Shown: positions 17,255 to 26,607 of the stretch, one piece after another | How the letters are laid out: the number at the start of each line of letters is the position of its first letter | Position numbering within the stretch: position 1 is the first letter of the stretch | DNA from: Minisyncoccota bacterium | GTDB taxonomy: Bacteria; Patescibacteriota; Minisyncoccia; Phycocordibacterales; CAIJYI01 | Assembly (NCBI GenBank): GCA_023229825.1 | Contig: JALNYN010000009.1 | Location: forward strand, 1 to 54,784 | Length of the DNA stretch: 54,784 nucleotides | Reading direction: 5' to 3' | The notes under the pieces: generated by a model | Told to the model about the DNA's origin: nothing | The model's database searches: none | Seen by the model: the letters and a program-made list of their open reading frames with translations, nothing else | Made by a program: the position numbers and the translations under genes

Positions 17255-17283
17255 TTGTATAAAATATTTTTCTGTACGATAAT
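17255..17283 (+). promoter_or_regulatory. Promoter of the lysine-rich peptide gene
   Basis: TTGTAT, 17 nt, GATAAT. Between it and the gene at 17414 is a roughly 120-nt leader with a GTTTTC...GAAAAC hairpin and a possible 21-codon ORF at 17292-17357. Confidence 0.55.
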
Positions 17284-17413
17284 ATAAACAGATGGACAAA
17301 GTTTTCGAAAAATTATTTTTGAAAACAAAGGTCGATGTTTTTATTATAAAAAAATAAATTAATATTTTGTCTCCGAATTTTTCGACAAGGAGGAGGAAAA
17401 ATATTTTAATACA

Positions 17414-17503
17414 ATGGTAGTCAAAAAGAAAAAAGCGGTAAAGAAAGTTGTCAAGAAAGCCGCCCCGAAGAAAAAAGTTGCTGCAAAAAAGAAAAAGAAA
17501 TAG
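17414..17503 (+). CDS. 29-residue lysine/alanine-rich peptide
   Basis: MVVKKKKAVKKVVKKAAPKK-type peptide, 18 of 29 residues Lys, no acidic residues. A very strong ribosome-binding site (AAGGAGGAGG) lies about 15 nt before the ATG, and a clear terminator follows. The composition matches the N-terminal tail of the sigma factor at 13373. It may be a minimal nucleoid or RNA-binding peptide; that is inference. Confidence 0.65.
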   Translation: MVVKKKKAVKKVVKKAAPKKKVAAKKKKK

Positions 17504-17540
17504 TCTCACTTTGAGAAATTCGATTTCTTAGCACTGAAAT

Positions 17541-17570
17541 AAAGCTCCCGAAAGGGAGTTTTATTTTTTT
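17541..17570 (+). terminator. Terminator of the lysine-rich peptide gene
   Basis: Stem GCTCCC-GAAA-GGGAGT with A/T extension is followed by a T-run. Confidence 0.85.
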
Positions 17571-17641
17571 AGCCGCTCGTGTTTGCGTACAGCTCATTTG
17601 TACCCATTATTAGCCCAAAAAAGGCACCCTCTCGCGGGGAC

Positions 17642-17669
17642 TTGACAAAAAATGTGTATATGCTATACT
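17642..17669 (+). promoter_or_regulatory. Very strong promoter of a non-coding transcript
   Basis: TTGACA, 16 nt, TGC-TATACT: a consensus -35 plus an extended -10, the best plus-strand promoter in the window. No ORF follows. Confidence 0.85.
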
Positions 17670-17675
17670 GTAATC

Positions 17676-17910
17676 GGATAAGAACAAGAATATCAAAAGC
17701 GTTCCGGTCGCGCATTCGACAATCCGGATAGTTTCAGAAAGCGATTCCCTGCCTCTGAAACGAATAAGACAGGAATACCGTTCGTTCCAGTGAACGAACA
17801 CAACATAGAAGAAAAAAGTATAGTCTGAACCAACACGGTCATAGACAGCCAAGGATGAGCATTATCAGACGACACACGTTACGGGGATACCAATTGGTAT
17901 CCCTTTTTTT
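17676..17910 (+). ncRNA. Structured small RNA candidate (about 235 nt)
   Basis: It lies between a consensus promoter and a perfect terminator (GGGATACC-AATT-GGTATCCC plus seven T). No credible ORF or ribosome-binding site is present. Hairpins visible inside: 17703-17728 (TCCG/GTCG with CGAC/CGGA), 17731-17761 (GTTTCAG with CTGAAAC) and 17780-17799 (GTTCGTTC-CAGT-GAACGAAC, perfect 8 bp). AGAC and ATAC segments at 17768-17778 can pair with GTAT and GTCT at 17818-17825 to extend the last hairpin into a rod. The size and rod shape would suit 6S RNA, but no diagnostic motif of 6S, SRP RNA, RNase P RNA or tmRNA was recognised. Confidence 0.65.
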
Positions 17911-17921
17911 ATACCTTCGTC

Positions 17922-17998
17922 GTCATTCCGGACCGCGATCCGGAATCCATGTTCGTTTTACTTAACGTGGATCCCATGTTTCGGCATGGGATGACGAA
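17922..17998. repeat. Palindromic element, family M2 copy 1
   Basis: Hairpin GTCATTCCGGACCGCGATCC...GGAATCC is followed by a spacer and ACGTGGATCCCATG...CATGGGATGACGA. Copies occur near 29881, 45609 and 50041. Confidence 0.7.
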
Positions 17999-18078
17999 GC
18001 GAAGTAGTTGATTGAAATGGTTATTGCCTACCGTCGTCACTTGATCTTGATTTAGTATCTACGTGTACTACCGTCAAC

Positions 18079-18113
18079 AACGTGGATTCCGGATCGTGGT
18101 CCGGAATGACGAA
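18079..18113. repeat. Half element of family M2
   Basis: AACGTGGATTCCGGATCGTGG followed by TCCGGAATGACGA is the right half of the M2 palindrome. The bases between the two M2 pieces show nothing else. Confidence 0.65.
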
Positions 18114-18186
18114 AAATTTAATTTTTTGGACGGACAACATTCCGCCATAAAATATATTTTTTGGAAGTTTTCTTTTGAAACAGAGC

Positions 18187-18195
18187 TGATATACT
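18187..18195 (+). promoter_or_regulatory. Extended -10 promoter
   Basis: TGATATACT (TGN-TATACT) ends 7 nt before the ATG at 18203, consistent with a leaderless mRNA. Confidence 0.55.
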
Positions 18196-18202
18196 GTTCT
18201 TC

Positions 18203-19621
18203 ATGAAAAATTTACTTATTGCCGGCTTGCTTCTTGCGCCGAGTTTTGTTTTTGCGAATGTACGAATAAATGAGGTTGCGTGGATGGGGGATTTGGTGTC
18301 TTCTGATCACGAATGGATCGAATTATATAATGATGGTGATCCTTCGCTTAATTTATCTGGGTGGAAATTGGTAGCTACAGATTCAAGTGACGACACGAAA
18401 GAAAAATTTTCAATTTCTTTAACGGGGGACATATTGGCAAAAGGATATTTTTTGATCGAGAAAAAACATTCCGCGAGTGATGCGGCGCCGTATCTCGCTT
18501 CAGATTTTACTGCCATTTCGTTTTCCTTGGTGAATACTGGGGAAACGCTTCGTTTAAAAAATGCCGACGGAACAAAAATCGATGAGGTGATATCTCCGTT
18601 TAAGACCAAATGGGAAAAAGGGGATAATGTTACCAAAGAAACGATGCAGCGGAACGGAACAGCGTGGGTAACCGCGGAGGCGACGCCCCGAGCGCAAAAT
18701 AAAACGGTTGATACAACTATCAACGAAACGACGGGCGATACGACCCCCGATACCCCCGACGATACGACTTCCTCTCATTCATCGACATTGGATACCTCTG
18801 CTCATGTCAGCCCGCTTCCTCTCAGTAGTTTTTCACAGAAACAGGAATTGTATATTTCCGCAGGGCGCGATCGGATCGCGGCGGCGGGAAGTCCTGTTTT
18901 GTTTGAAACCTACGCGATCGATGCAAAGGGGGTGAGATCGCAAAATATTTCTTCGGTATGGTCATTCGGCGATGGCGGGCAAGCGGGCGGAATGAAAGTA
19001 ACTCATACTTATAAATATCCGGGCGATTATGCCGTGGTGCTGAATGCGAGTGCGGGCGGGAACGAAGCGGTTTCCCGTGCGGAAGTACGGGTGTTCGCTC
19101 CGAAAATTGTTCTTACTGCTGAAGCGGACGGATCGATCACTCTCTCGAATGATTCCGCGTACGAAATAAACATCGGAGGCTGGAAGGTCGCCGGAACCGG
19201 AGGCAATTTTATTTTTCCTTCTGATACGATAGTGAAAACAGGAAAACAGATATCTATTTCAAAAATGATCTCGAGAATTGATCTTTCCGCGAGCGGATCG
19301 ATCAAGCTTTCATCACCGGACGGCGTTATGGTCGCGAGTTACTCAAAGACGGCGAAACCTATCATCTCGGTTGTCAGCACAACGCCGGCAGAGATCCCCG
19401 CTGTCGAAAAAGAGATCGAAACAAATATTATTGAAACAAATGCGCCGTTGATCGTTGTGCCCCAACCAAAGATACAAGAGCAAAAACAAATGCAGACAGC
19501 TGCCGCCGCGTTCGCCATTTCTGAAAAAGAAAAACCGGAAGAAAAGACTCCCGTGCAAACGATCGTCCTTAAAAAACCCGAAGGATTTTTCGCGAAGATC
19601 TGGAATTTCCTTTTTAGATAA
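18203..19621 (+). CDS. Secreted lamin-tail-domain (LTD) and PKD protein
   Basis: The 472-aa product has a signal peptide (MKNLLIAGLLLAPSFVFA). The first LTD-like domain runs about residues 19-165 (VRINEVAWMG...EWIELYNDG...LSGWKL...FLIEKK...IDEV). A T/D/P-rich linker is followed by a PKD-like domain (SVWSFGDGGQAGGMKVTHTY, about 250-300) and a second shorter LTD-like domain (INIGGWKVAG...FPSDTIVKTGKQISI). It ends in a hydrophobic tail with aromatic and basic residues (IWNFLFR) that may be a sorting or anchoring signal. Proteins of this design are common surface proteins in CPR bacteria; the ligand is unknown. Confidence 0.8.
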   Translation: MKNLLIAGLLLAPSFVFANVRINEVAWMGDLVSSDHEWIELYNDGDPSLNLSGWKLVATDSSDDTKEKFSISLTGDILAKGYFLIEKKHSASDAAPYLASDFTAISFSLVNTGETLRLKNADGTKIDEVISPFKTKWEKGDNVTKETMQRNGTAWVTAEATPRAQNKTVDTTINETTGDTTPDTPDDTTSSHSSTLDTSAHVSPLPLSSFSQKQELYISAGRDRIAAAGSPVLFETYAIDAKGVRSQNISSVWSFGDGGQAGGMKVTHTYKYPGDYAVVLNASAGGNEAVSRAEVRVFAPKIVLTAEADGSITLSNDSAYEINIGGWKVAGTGGNFIFPSDTIVKTGKQISISKMISRIDLSASGSIKLSSPDGVMVASYSKTAKPIISVVSTTPAEIPAVEKEIETNIIETNAPLIVVPQPKIQEQKQMQTAAAAFAISEKEKPEEKTPVQTIVLKKPEGFFAKIWNFLFR

Positions 19622-19628
19622 GGATACC

Positions 19629-20213
19629 CTAGGTATTTGGAGAAAATCCGAAATTTTTGCGAAGTTCTTGCTGTACCTCATCGATCGGAAGACCGATGAT
19701 GTTTGGGATATCTCCGTCGGTCTTTTCTACGAATTTTTGGCCGAGCATTTGGATGGCGTAGGCGCCGGCTTTTTCTAATGGTTCTCCTGTGGCGATGTAT
19801 TCTTCTATTTCTTTGTCGGAAAGATCTTTGAAAATTACTTTTGATTCGACTGCGCGCGAAATGCTTTTTTCCTCGGACTTGAGAATGATGGTGAAGCCGG
19901 TCCAGACCGAGTGTTGTTTTCCTGAAAGCATCCGAAGCATTTCTTTTGCGCGTTCTCCTGTGTGCGGTTTGCCGAGCACGGTGCCGTCCAAAACGACGAT
20001 CGTGTCGGCAGAAAGAACGATCGCGTCCGGATGCGTGTTTGCTACCGTTTCGGCCTTTCCATACGAAAGATGTTTGACCAGCTCGGTGGGTGAGAGCTGA
20101 AGCGTCATGTCTTCCTCGTATTCGCTCACGACCACTTCGAATAAAAACCCCGCTTTTTCCAGCAGTTCTTTCCGCCGCGGAGATCCGGAAGCTAAAATGA
20201 GTTTTTTGTTCAT
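19629..20213 (-). CDS. maf: Maf-like nucleotide pyrophosphatase
   Basis: The 194-aa product hydrolyses non-canonical or pyrimidine nucleoside triphosphates to monophosphates. It shows the N-terminal ASGSPRRKELL motif, then SADTIVVLDG..LGKP, MLSGKQHSVWTGF, and a C-terminal GAYAIQ..G..FVE..DGD..N..GLP. The start at 20213 is chosen because the extended -10 TGTTATCAT lies 4 nt upstream, in frame with no better signal, giving a leaderless mRNA. Convergent with the LTD gene, 7 nt apart. Confidence 0.92.
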   Translation of the reverse strand: MNKKLILASGSPRRKELLEKAGFLFEVVVSEYEEDMTLQLSPTELVKHLSYGKAETVANTHPDAIVLSADTIVVLDGTVLGKPHTGERAKEMLRMLSGKQHSVWTGFTIILKSEEKSISRAVESKVIFKDLSDKEIEEYIATGEPLEKAGAYAIQMLGQKFVEKTDGDIPNIIGLPIDEVQQELRKNFGFSPNT

Positions 20214-20291
20214 ATTAATGATAACAACAATTTTAACACGCGATACCTGTTTGCGCCACGGCAATTTTTTGTTGTGTAACTCTTCATTTAA

Positions 20292-20320
20292 TTGACATGA
20301 AAACTTCATGAGTATATTCT
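20292..20320 (+). promoter_or_regulatory. Promoter of the giant surface protein gene
   Basis: TTGACA, 17 nt, TATTCT (or TATATT with 15 nt). It leaves a leader of about 80 nt without a clear Shine-Dalgarno. Confidence 0.6.
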
Positions 20321-20409
20321 TTTGCGTACGTACCAGTATTTTTTGCGTGAGCGCGTTGTTTTTTCATTGAATAATTTATTAGATTTTTATTTACTAACTT
20401 ACAGAAAAT

Positions 20410-23400
20410 ATGAATGCATTTTTTTCTAGCGCGTTGAAGAGTTTCTCCGGAAAGTTTTTTTCCGTATTTGCCGCAGCGCTTTTTGTTGTCGGTGGTTTTT
20501 TTGCAGCACAAGGAACGTTTGCTATTCCGGCAGTCGGATCGCTTCCTTTTAATGAAGGATTTGAAAGCGGGTGGAACGTATGGGAACATGGTGCTCGATG
20601 GAGCATTACGGAATCCGATGCTCATAACGGTACTATTCATAAAGCACAGGTGAATGGTGATACGAGCTACGGAGATGATTATGATTATCTCACTCGTACC
20701 GTTTCCACCGCTGAATTCCGCGATGTAAAATTAAGCTACTATTTTCGCGCAACAAGCCTTGATTCCAGCGATTATGTGTATGCACGATATTCAACGGACG
20801 GAGGATCAACTTGGGCGCCATTGGAAACGTACACGGATCAACCTGTTATGAGCGATTGGGCGTTTCGTTCTTTTAGTCTTCCCGAATCCGCTTGGAATAA
20901 TTCAAATTTACAAATTCGGTTCGCCGCTCGAATGAACTCAATGGCGGATTGGTTCTTTGTTGACGACGTTACTGTAACAGGCGTAAGAATTCCGAACGTT
21001 GGAAATTCTTCCGTAACAACGAGCAATACTAATGTTCCTGTTACTGGCGGAACAGCGACTTTGACGATAACCGTAAAAGATTCCAGCGGAAATCCTATTT
21101 CCAATATAGCGCCGGAAAACATAATAGTTTCAGTTACCGGTTCAGGCAACACTGTCACCGGTCCTGCGACCGCAACCGATACTTTCGGAAAAACGAGCGC
21201 GACACTTCAGTCAACGCTCGCGGGATACAAAACGGTGACAGTTACCGTGTTCGGTGCGGAGCTTGGCGATCATCCTGTGATCAACTTCTATTCCAGTCAG
21301 CCGACAAACGCAACAATAATAGCCAGTACCGTAACGCCGGAAGCAAGTTTGTTTGGAACTACTGTTGACCTCACTGTTGCGTTGACGGATGCTTACAACA
21401 ATCCGGTACCCGAAGGAGTAGTTGTAAATGTTACTGCAACCACACCTGCGCTTGGCACGATCGTTATCGTCCCCGAAACAAAAACCGATGTCAATGGAAA
21501 GGTTACTCGCCAGCTGACTTTCAACAATAAAGGCGATGTGACGATAAAAGTAAACGCGTATTCAGGCGATCTGAATGTGACCGGCGATACTGTCATTCAT
21601 TTTGTTGATACAACCATTCCTGAGATCACTCGTTTGGGCGATGATCCGGCTACTGTTGAATATCGCACAGCATACACAGATGAGGGCGCAACAGCACTTG
21701 ATAATATTGATCTCGACATTACGGAGGATATCGCGACCGTAAATCCGGTAAACACGAATTTGGTCGTATCTCACGATGATCACATCTCAAAGATCGTTGG
21801 AACTTATACCGTTACTTACGATGTAACAGATTCTTCAGGAAATTCCGCGGAACAAAAAACGCGGACAGTAAATGTTGTTGACACGACGGTTCCTGAACTT
21901 TCTACCCTCACGAGCGATGCAAATTCGGCAAAGCTTTTGAAAATAGGAGATGAAATTACTTTTACCTTAACTCCAACGATCGCCGAACCGATCGCAACGG
22001 TTTCTGGTTTATATAACGGACAAACGCTGGACTGGACGACTTTGGATGAGGGAGTAACTTACACGGCCGTTTATACAGTCATGGAAAGCGAATCAGATCA
22101 CGCGATCCCTCTTCAGATCTCGGGTGTCACGATGACGGATGAGGTGGGAAATGTTTCGTCGCCGATAGACGGAACGGATGTCGCCGTTACAATTGACGCG
22201 AACACTCCCGTTGTCCCCGGAGTTGAACTTCCTCTCTTTGTAAACATTGCCAACAGGCTTTCCGTCATGCTTGGAATTTCCGGCGAAGAAGGAACTCGTG
22301 TTGATTATTCGATCACCGATACGAATGATTATTCGATCGAAGGCACCGGTGTTATGGCCTCGGGAGGTTTTATCTCATTTATTCACGATCTCTCCGATTT
22401 TGTCGAAGGGCAAATTACGGCGATCGCGCGCCTGACCGACACTGCGGGAAACGTGAGCGTGGACGGAAGTGATATCTCTACGAAGGATACGGTCGCTCCA
22501 AACGCTCCGTCTCCGGTATTACCTGTGTACATAAACACGGAAAATCAGACGGAAGTTGCCATAACCGGAACAGGCGAGGAAAATGCAAACATTTCTTATG
22601 AGATTACTGATGGCACCGTTACTATTAGCGGAACTGGAGTCGTTGGGACTGAGGGCGAAATAGATTTGGTCGCCCCCGACATGAGCACGCTCTCTGACGG
22701 AGAGATCACTCTTTCGATGACGCTTACCGATGAAGCGGGAAATACGAGTGAGATCGGTTTAACTTCTGCTATGAAAGAAACGACCAAGCCGATCCTCTCC
22801 AGTATTGATTCTGACGGAAAAATTTTCAAAGCGGGAACGCACGCCCTTACCGCAACATTCGATGATTCAGTAACTTCGCCGAAGATCGCCGTAGTGTACT
22901 CGGGAACGTCGGGAACCTGTGAAGATATTTCAGTAACAGAAATGACGGGGACTGAAGATCCCGCAGTATACACCTTTGACCTCGTTGTTTCCGATGATTG
23001 CGATGATGCAACCGGAACGATTACCGTCAGCAATGCGACCGATGTTTCAGGAAACATTATCAATGCGGATAGTTCGCACGCGTTCAATATTGATACGGTT
23101 GCTCCTGAATTTTCTTCCGTTTCTCCGGCAACGAATGATTTCATCAAAGCTGATTTCTCTGTTTCATATACGCTCAGCGAACAGCTTGCCGAAGGAACGA
23201 TCTCGTTTACCGGAAGTCCCGCGCAAACTTATGATATGACTCCGTCTGATCTCGCTCCCGGCGAACACATGATCGCGGGAACAAGCCTCGGAATGGCTTT
23301 TGAAGACGGACATGTTTATACGCTCCGCTTTGACGGTGCCGATCTCGCGCAAAACGAGACATCTTTCACGCAGACGAATATCACCTACGATATCACACAG

Positions 23401-26400
23401 CCGACCGCGCTCGATGTAAATTCTGAACACACAGACGGAAGATTTACCGTAGGCGAACTTTTCCCGATCGACGTATTGTTCAGCGAAACGGTTTCTGTAG
23501 TCGGAACTCCGCGATTGGAAATGAATGTCGGCGCGACGACTAAATATGCAATATTTGCCGGCGCGACCGATCCTGATGGATCTGGTGCCGAGCCGTTGCC
23601 GACGCTTGAAATAACAAAAATTACCGATAATACCGCCGATGATTCTTCTCTCGATATTGCCGAAAGAAACGGCGTCATCCACCGCGTTTATGAAAGAAGC
23701 GGAAATATTTATTACGGCAACACCGCAGGAGTAAACGAGGAATTGATAGGAGTTGGATCTGCGCCCTCTATCGCCGTTGGACCGAACGGAGTACCGCAGG
23801 TAGCCTATGTGAACGGCGGAATTGTATTTGCAACGAAAAATGGCGCATGGTCATCTTCCGTCGTTTCCGGAGGCAGTGCGCCAGATGTCGATGTCGATGG
23901 TTCTAACTTCGCACATATAGCGCTCGCGATTGACACCGATGGAGAAGGCTACAATGATATTGCTTATACCAATAATATGAGCGGATCATTTGTCACGCCG
24001 ATCAATGTTCTTGGCAGCAGCTACAGAAGCTATCATGATACTCCCGTTTTGAAAGTTAACTCAAATGGAAAATATCATATTCTGGGGCATTACCATCGCA
24101 TGGATTGCGGGGGGAGTTGTTGGAATGATTATAGTATTAGTTATGCGACCAACGCCGGCGAAGGTTTTAGCTCTGGGTCCGGACATAATGGTTCAATTGA
24201 TAAGAATTCCCTTTCTCTTGATTCAAGCGGCAATGCTCACATTGTCTATACCTCTGGCGGTATTCTCTACGCAACCCCTTACCCGTCATGGTCTGAAACT
24301 TCTGTCGGTGCGGGCTCATCTCCCTCAATCTCGATCGGAGAATCGGGAATCGGTATAACGTATGATAACAGCGGCGTAAAATTAATCAAAAACTCCGGAG
24401 ACGGATGGAGCGATCCGATCTTGGTTGACGCTGATGGACACAATTCCATTCTCTCACTCGGCGATTATACTTCCGTATATTACTTGAGGCATGATGGCAC
24501 GGATCAGGAAGTCTATTCCGCATCCAATAAGCCGGCAGCTATTGCGGCAGGAACAAAACTTACCTTCAATTACACGGTTGAGCAGGGCGACACCTCAAGC
24601 GATCTTGATTATCTCTCCGTTCTTTCGCTCGATTTGAATGAAGGAACGATCAAGGATAACGCCGGAAATGACGCCGTTCTCTCGCTCGCAACCCCCGGAA
24701 TTGAACATTCTCTCGGATACAATAAAGCGATCGTTATTGATACCGCTGGACCCGTTATTGCATCTCATGACGATGTGATCGAGGAAGCTGCCGGACCCGA
24801 CGGTTCGGAAGTTGAATTTGATCTTCCGGAAGCGGTTGATGAGATCGATGGAGCAATGCCGGTTTCTTGCGATCCGGAATCAGGTTCACTGTTTGCTATC
24901 GGAACGACTGATATTGCCTGCACTTCGTCAGACACTCTTGATAACACATCAACCTCTCATTTTAACGTCATAGTTAAAGACACCACCGCGCCCGTCATTA
25001 CTGCTCCGGAGGATATCGAAATGGACGCGAATGAAGTATTCTCGACCGTAGTTCTCGGCGATCCTGAAGCGTCCGATATTGTCGGCGTAACGGAAATTAC
25101 GAACGATGCACCCGAAGGCGGATTTGATATCGGAACAACCGTTGTCACTTGGACGGCGCGCGATGCCGCAGGAAACAGTTCCACTGATACGCAAAATGTA
25201 ACTATCAATCCCGCTCGAATTGCGAAAGTTCTTGTTTCAGCAATAAGTCCGGTAGAAACTGACGAAACAAGTATGGTCACGGTACACGGCGAGGATGCTT
25301 GGGGGCACAAAACAACGAACCAAAGCGGAACGGTGGTTGTTCTCTCAGTCGATAATGGAGGAGCGCTCGGAGAAACAATTCTCACTTTGGAAAACGGCGA
25401 AGCGGTAACAACTCTTTCGAAAACAGTACCCGGTATTGTTAATGTAAGCGTCACCAGCGAGTTTGCACCCGTCACAACGAAAGTTACTTTCACTCCGGCC
25501 GACACGACCGCCCCTTTTGTGACTTCGTTCTCTCCTGAATTGGAAGCAACGAATGTTGCTATCTCTGCTCCGCTTTTCCTTACTTTCAGCGAGCCGATCA
25601 AATCCACGACAGTCACTTCTGCGAACATTAAATTGATGAAGTCCGGAGAAGAAGATTCACAGGTTAGCGCAACAGTTGCGCTCGTTGAAGGAGGCGCGCG
25701 CGTGAATATTACGCCGTCAGCACTTCTTGATTACAGTGCGCATTATTACTTCATTGTGACGAATGCAGTTACCGATGAAGCGGGCAATGGTTTGAACTCG
25801 GAAATGAATAGCGAAAATACCGGATTCACAACTGAGGAAAATACTGCAGATCTTACTGCGCCGGTAGTCGTTGCTCAGTATCCTGAGGAGGAAGACTCTG
25901 AAGTTGCAGTGAATGTGCATCCATCAGTTGATTTCTCGGAAACCATGGATATTACCACTCTCACCTCGGAAAATGTTAAATTAGTAAAAAGCAGCGACGA
26001 AAGCGTTGTTCCGGCTACTGTTGTCGTAGGTAACGGGGGGACAAAAGCGATCATTGAACCGACCAACCCTCTTGCTCTTGGCACGGAATATTATATTGTT
26101 GTGACAGCTGGCATAAAAGACTCTTCGGGAAATTCTCTCGAAGTGGAATACGTCGGAGATTCATTTATGACCGTTGAGGACAATGCCGAGCTCGCCATTA
26201 CCAATGTTTCGTTGGTGAAGTCGTACGCTGTTGCCGGAGGAGGTTATGAAAACGGATGGAAATGGATTTTAGATGTAACGGTACCAACCTACGAAAACAG
26301 CCTTCGAATGAAATTTGCCGATTTTGTAAGCGGAACAAACATTTTGCCTGCCGCAAATAATGTAAGATTCTCGTCGGAACAATCCGAAAGCGAATCCGTA

Positions 26401-26577
26401 ACCATTACGGAAGCGAACGACTGGAGCGAAGATTCTCTTTATCTGATCGGTGATCTCAATGCGAGCACTATGGGGAGACAGATCCAAATTATCGTTGAGG
26501 TGAAAGTCCCTGAGGATACCGCAGGGGGTTCGTATTCAGCAAACTACGATATCAACACTGAAGGCGAGGAGGCATAA
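20410..26577 (+). CDS. 2055-residue multi-Ig surface protein with inserted beta-propeller
   Basis: The signal peptide covers residues 1-38 (cleavage after GTFA). A jelly-roll or MAM-like module (about 45-190: FNEGFESGW...WFFVDDVTVTG) is followed by two invasin-type Ig-like domains (190-395), a DUF5011-like domain (400-490: DTTIPEITRLGDDPATVEY) and several bacterial Ig-like domains with DTVAP-type boundaries. Near 1050-1380 a beta-propeller-like block (GSAPSIAVGPNGVPQVAY, GNAHIVYTSGGILYAT) interrupts one Ig-like domain. Two HYR domains, two SbsA-type Big_5 domains (ATNVAISAPLFLTFSEPI; EVAVNVHPSVDFSETMD) and a final domain follow. No anchor is seen at the C-terminus (EGEEA). It is probably a secreted or surface-layer adhesin. 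Confidence 0.88.
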   Translation: MNAFFSSALKSFSGKFFSVFAAALFVVGGFFAAQGTFAIPAVGSLPFNEGFESGWNVWEHGARWSITESDAHNGTIHKAQVNGDTSYGDDYDYLTRTVSTAEFRDVKLSYYFRATSLDSSDYVYARYSTDGGSTWAPLETYTDQPVMSDWAFRSFSLPESAWNNSNLQIRFAARMNSMADWFFVDDVTVTGVRIPNVGNSSVTTSNTNVPVTGGTATLTITVKDSSGNPISNIAPENIIVSVTGSGNTVTGPATATDTFGKTSATLQSTLAGYKTVTVTVFGAELGDHPVINFYSSQPTNATIIASTVTPEASLFGTTVDLTVALTDAYNNPVPEGVVVNVTATTPALGTIVIVPETKTDVNGKVTRQLTFNNKGDVTIKVNAYSGDLNVTGDTVIHFVDTTIPEITRLGDDPATVEYRTAYTDEGATALDNIDLDITEDIATVNPVNTNLVVSHDDHISKIVGTYTVTYDVTDSSGNSAEQKTRTVNVVDTTVPELSTLTSDANSAKLLKIGDEITFTLTPTIAEPIATVSGLYNGQTLDWTTLDEGVTYTAVYTVMESESDHAIPLQISGVTMTDEVGNVSSPIDGTDVAVTIDANTPVVPGVELPLFVNIANRLSVMLGISGEEGTRVDYSITDTNDYSIEGTGVMASGGFISFIHDLSDFVEGQITAIARLTDTAGNVSVDGSDISTKDTVAPNAPSPVLPVYINTENQTEVAITGTGEENANISYEITDGTVTISGTGVVGTEGEIDLVAPDMSTLSDGEITLSMTLTDEAGNTSEIGLTSAMKETTKPILSSIDSDGKIFKAGTHALTATFDDSVTSPKIAVVYSGTSGTCEDISVTEMTGTEDPAVYTFDLVVSDDCDDATGTITVSNATDVSGNIINADSSHAFNIDTVAPEFSSVSPATNDFIKADFSVSYTLSEQLAEGTISFTGSPAQTYDMTPSDLAPGEHMIAGTSLGMAFEDGHVYTLRFDGADLAQNETSFTQTNITYDITQPTALDVNSEHTDGRFTVGELFPIDVLFSETVSVVGTPRLEMNVGATTKYAIFAGATDPDGSGAEPLPTLEITKITDNTADDSSLDIAERNGVIHRVYERSGNIYYGNTAGVNEELIGVGSAPSIAVGPNGVPQVAYVNGGIVFATKNGAWSSSVVSGGSAPDVDVDGSNFAHIALAIDTDGEGYNDIAYTNNMSGSFVTPINVLGSSYRSYHDTPVLKVNSNGKYHILGHYHRMDCGGSCWNDYSISYATNAGEGFSSGSGHNGSIDKNSLSLDSSGNAHIVYTSGGILYATPYPSWSETSVGAGSSPSISIGESGIGITYDNSGVKLIKNSGDGWSDPILVDADGHNSILSLGDYTSVYYLRHDGTDQEVYSASNKPAAIAAGTKLTFNYTVEQGDTSSDLDYLSVLSLDLNEGTIKDNAGNDAVLSLATPGIEHSLGYNKAIVIDTAGPVIASHDDVIEEAAGPDGSEVEFDLPEAVDEIDGAMPVSCDPESGSLFAIGTTDIACTSSDTLDNTSTSHFNVIVKDTTAPVITAPEDIEMDANEVFSTVVLGDPEASDIVGVTEITNDAPEGGFDIGTTVVTWTARDAAGNSSTDTQNVTINPARIAKVLVSAISPVETDETSMVTVHGEDAWGHKTTNQSGTVVVLSVDNGGALGETILTLENGEAVTTLSKTVPGIVNVSVTSEFAPVTTKVTFTPADTTAPFVTSFSPELEATNVAISAPLFLTFSEPIKSTTVTSANIKLMKSGEEDSQVSATVALVEGGARVNITPSALLDYSAHYYFIVTNAVTDEAGNGLNSEMNSENTGFTTEENTADLTAPVVVAQYPEEEDSEVAVNVHPSVDFSETMDITTLTSENVKLVKSSDESVVPATVVVGNGGTKAIIEPTNPLALGTEYYIVVTAGIKDSSGNSLEVEYVGDSFMTVEDNAELAITNVSLVKSYAVAGGGYENGWKWILDVTVPTYENSLRMKFADFVSGTNILPAANNVRFSSEQSESESVTITEANDWSEDSLYLIGDLNASTMGRQIQIIVEVKVPEDTAGGSYSANYDINTEGEEA

Positions 26578-26607
26578 GCCGCGGGAATAAATAACAAAAT
26601 AAAGATT

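Noticed and set aside
17676..17910. tmRNA, SRP RNA or RNase P RNA identity for the ncRNA
   Set aside because: No tRNA-like ends or tag ORF, no GGAA-type SRP apical motif, and too short without the conserved RNase P core motifs.
20410..26577. Polyketide or nonribosomal-type giant enzyme
   Set aside because: The 2055 residues are Ig-like, HYR and propeller repeats behind a signal peptide; no catalytic domain is visible.
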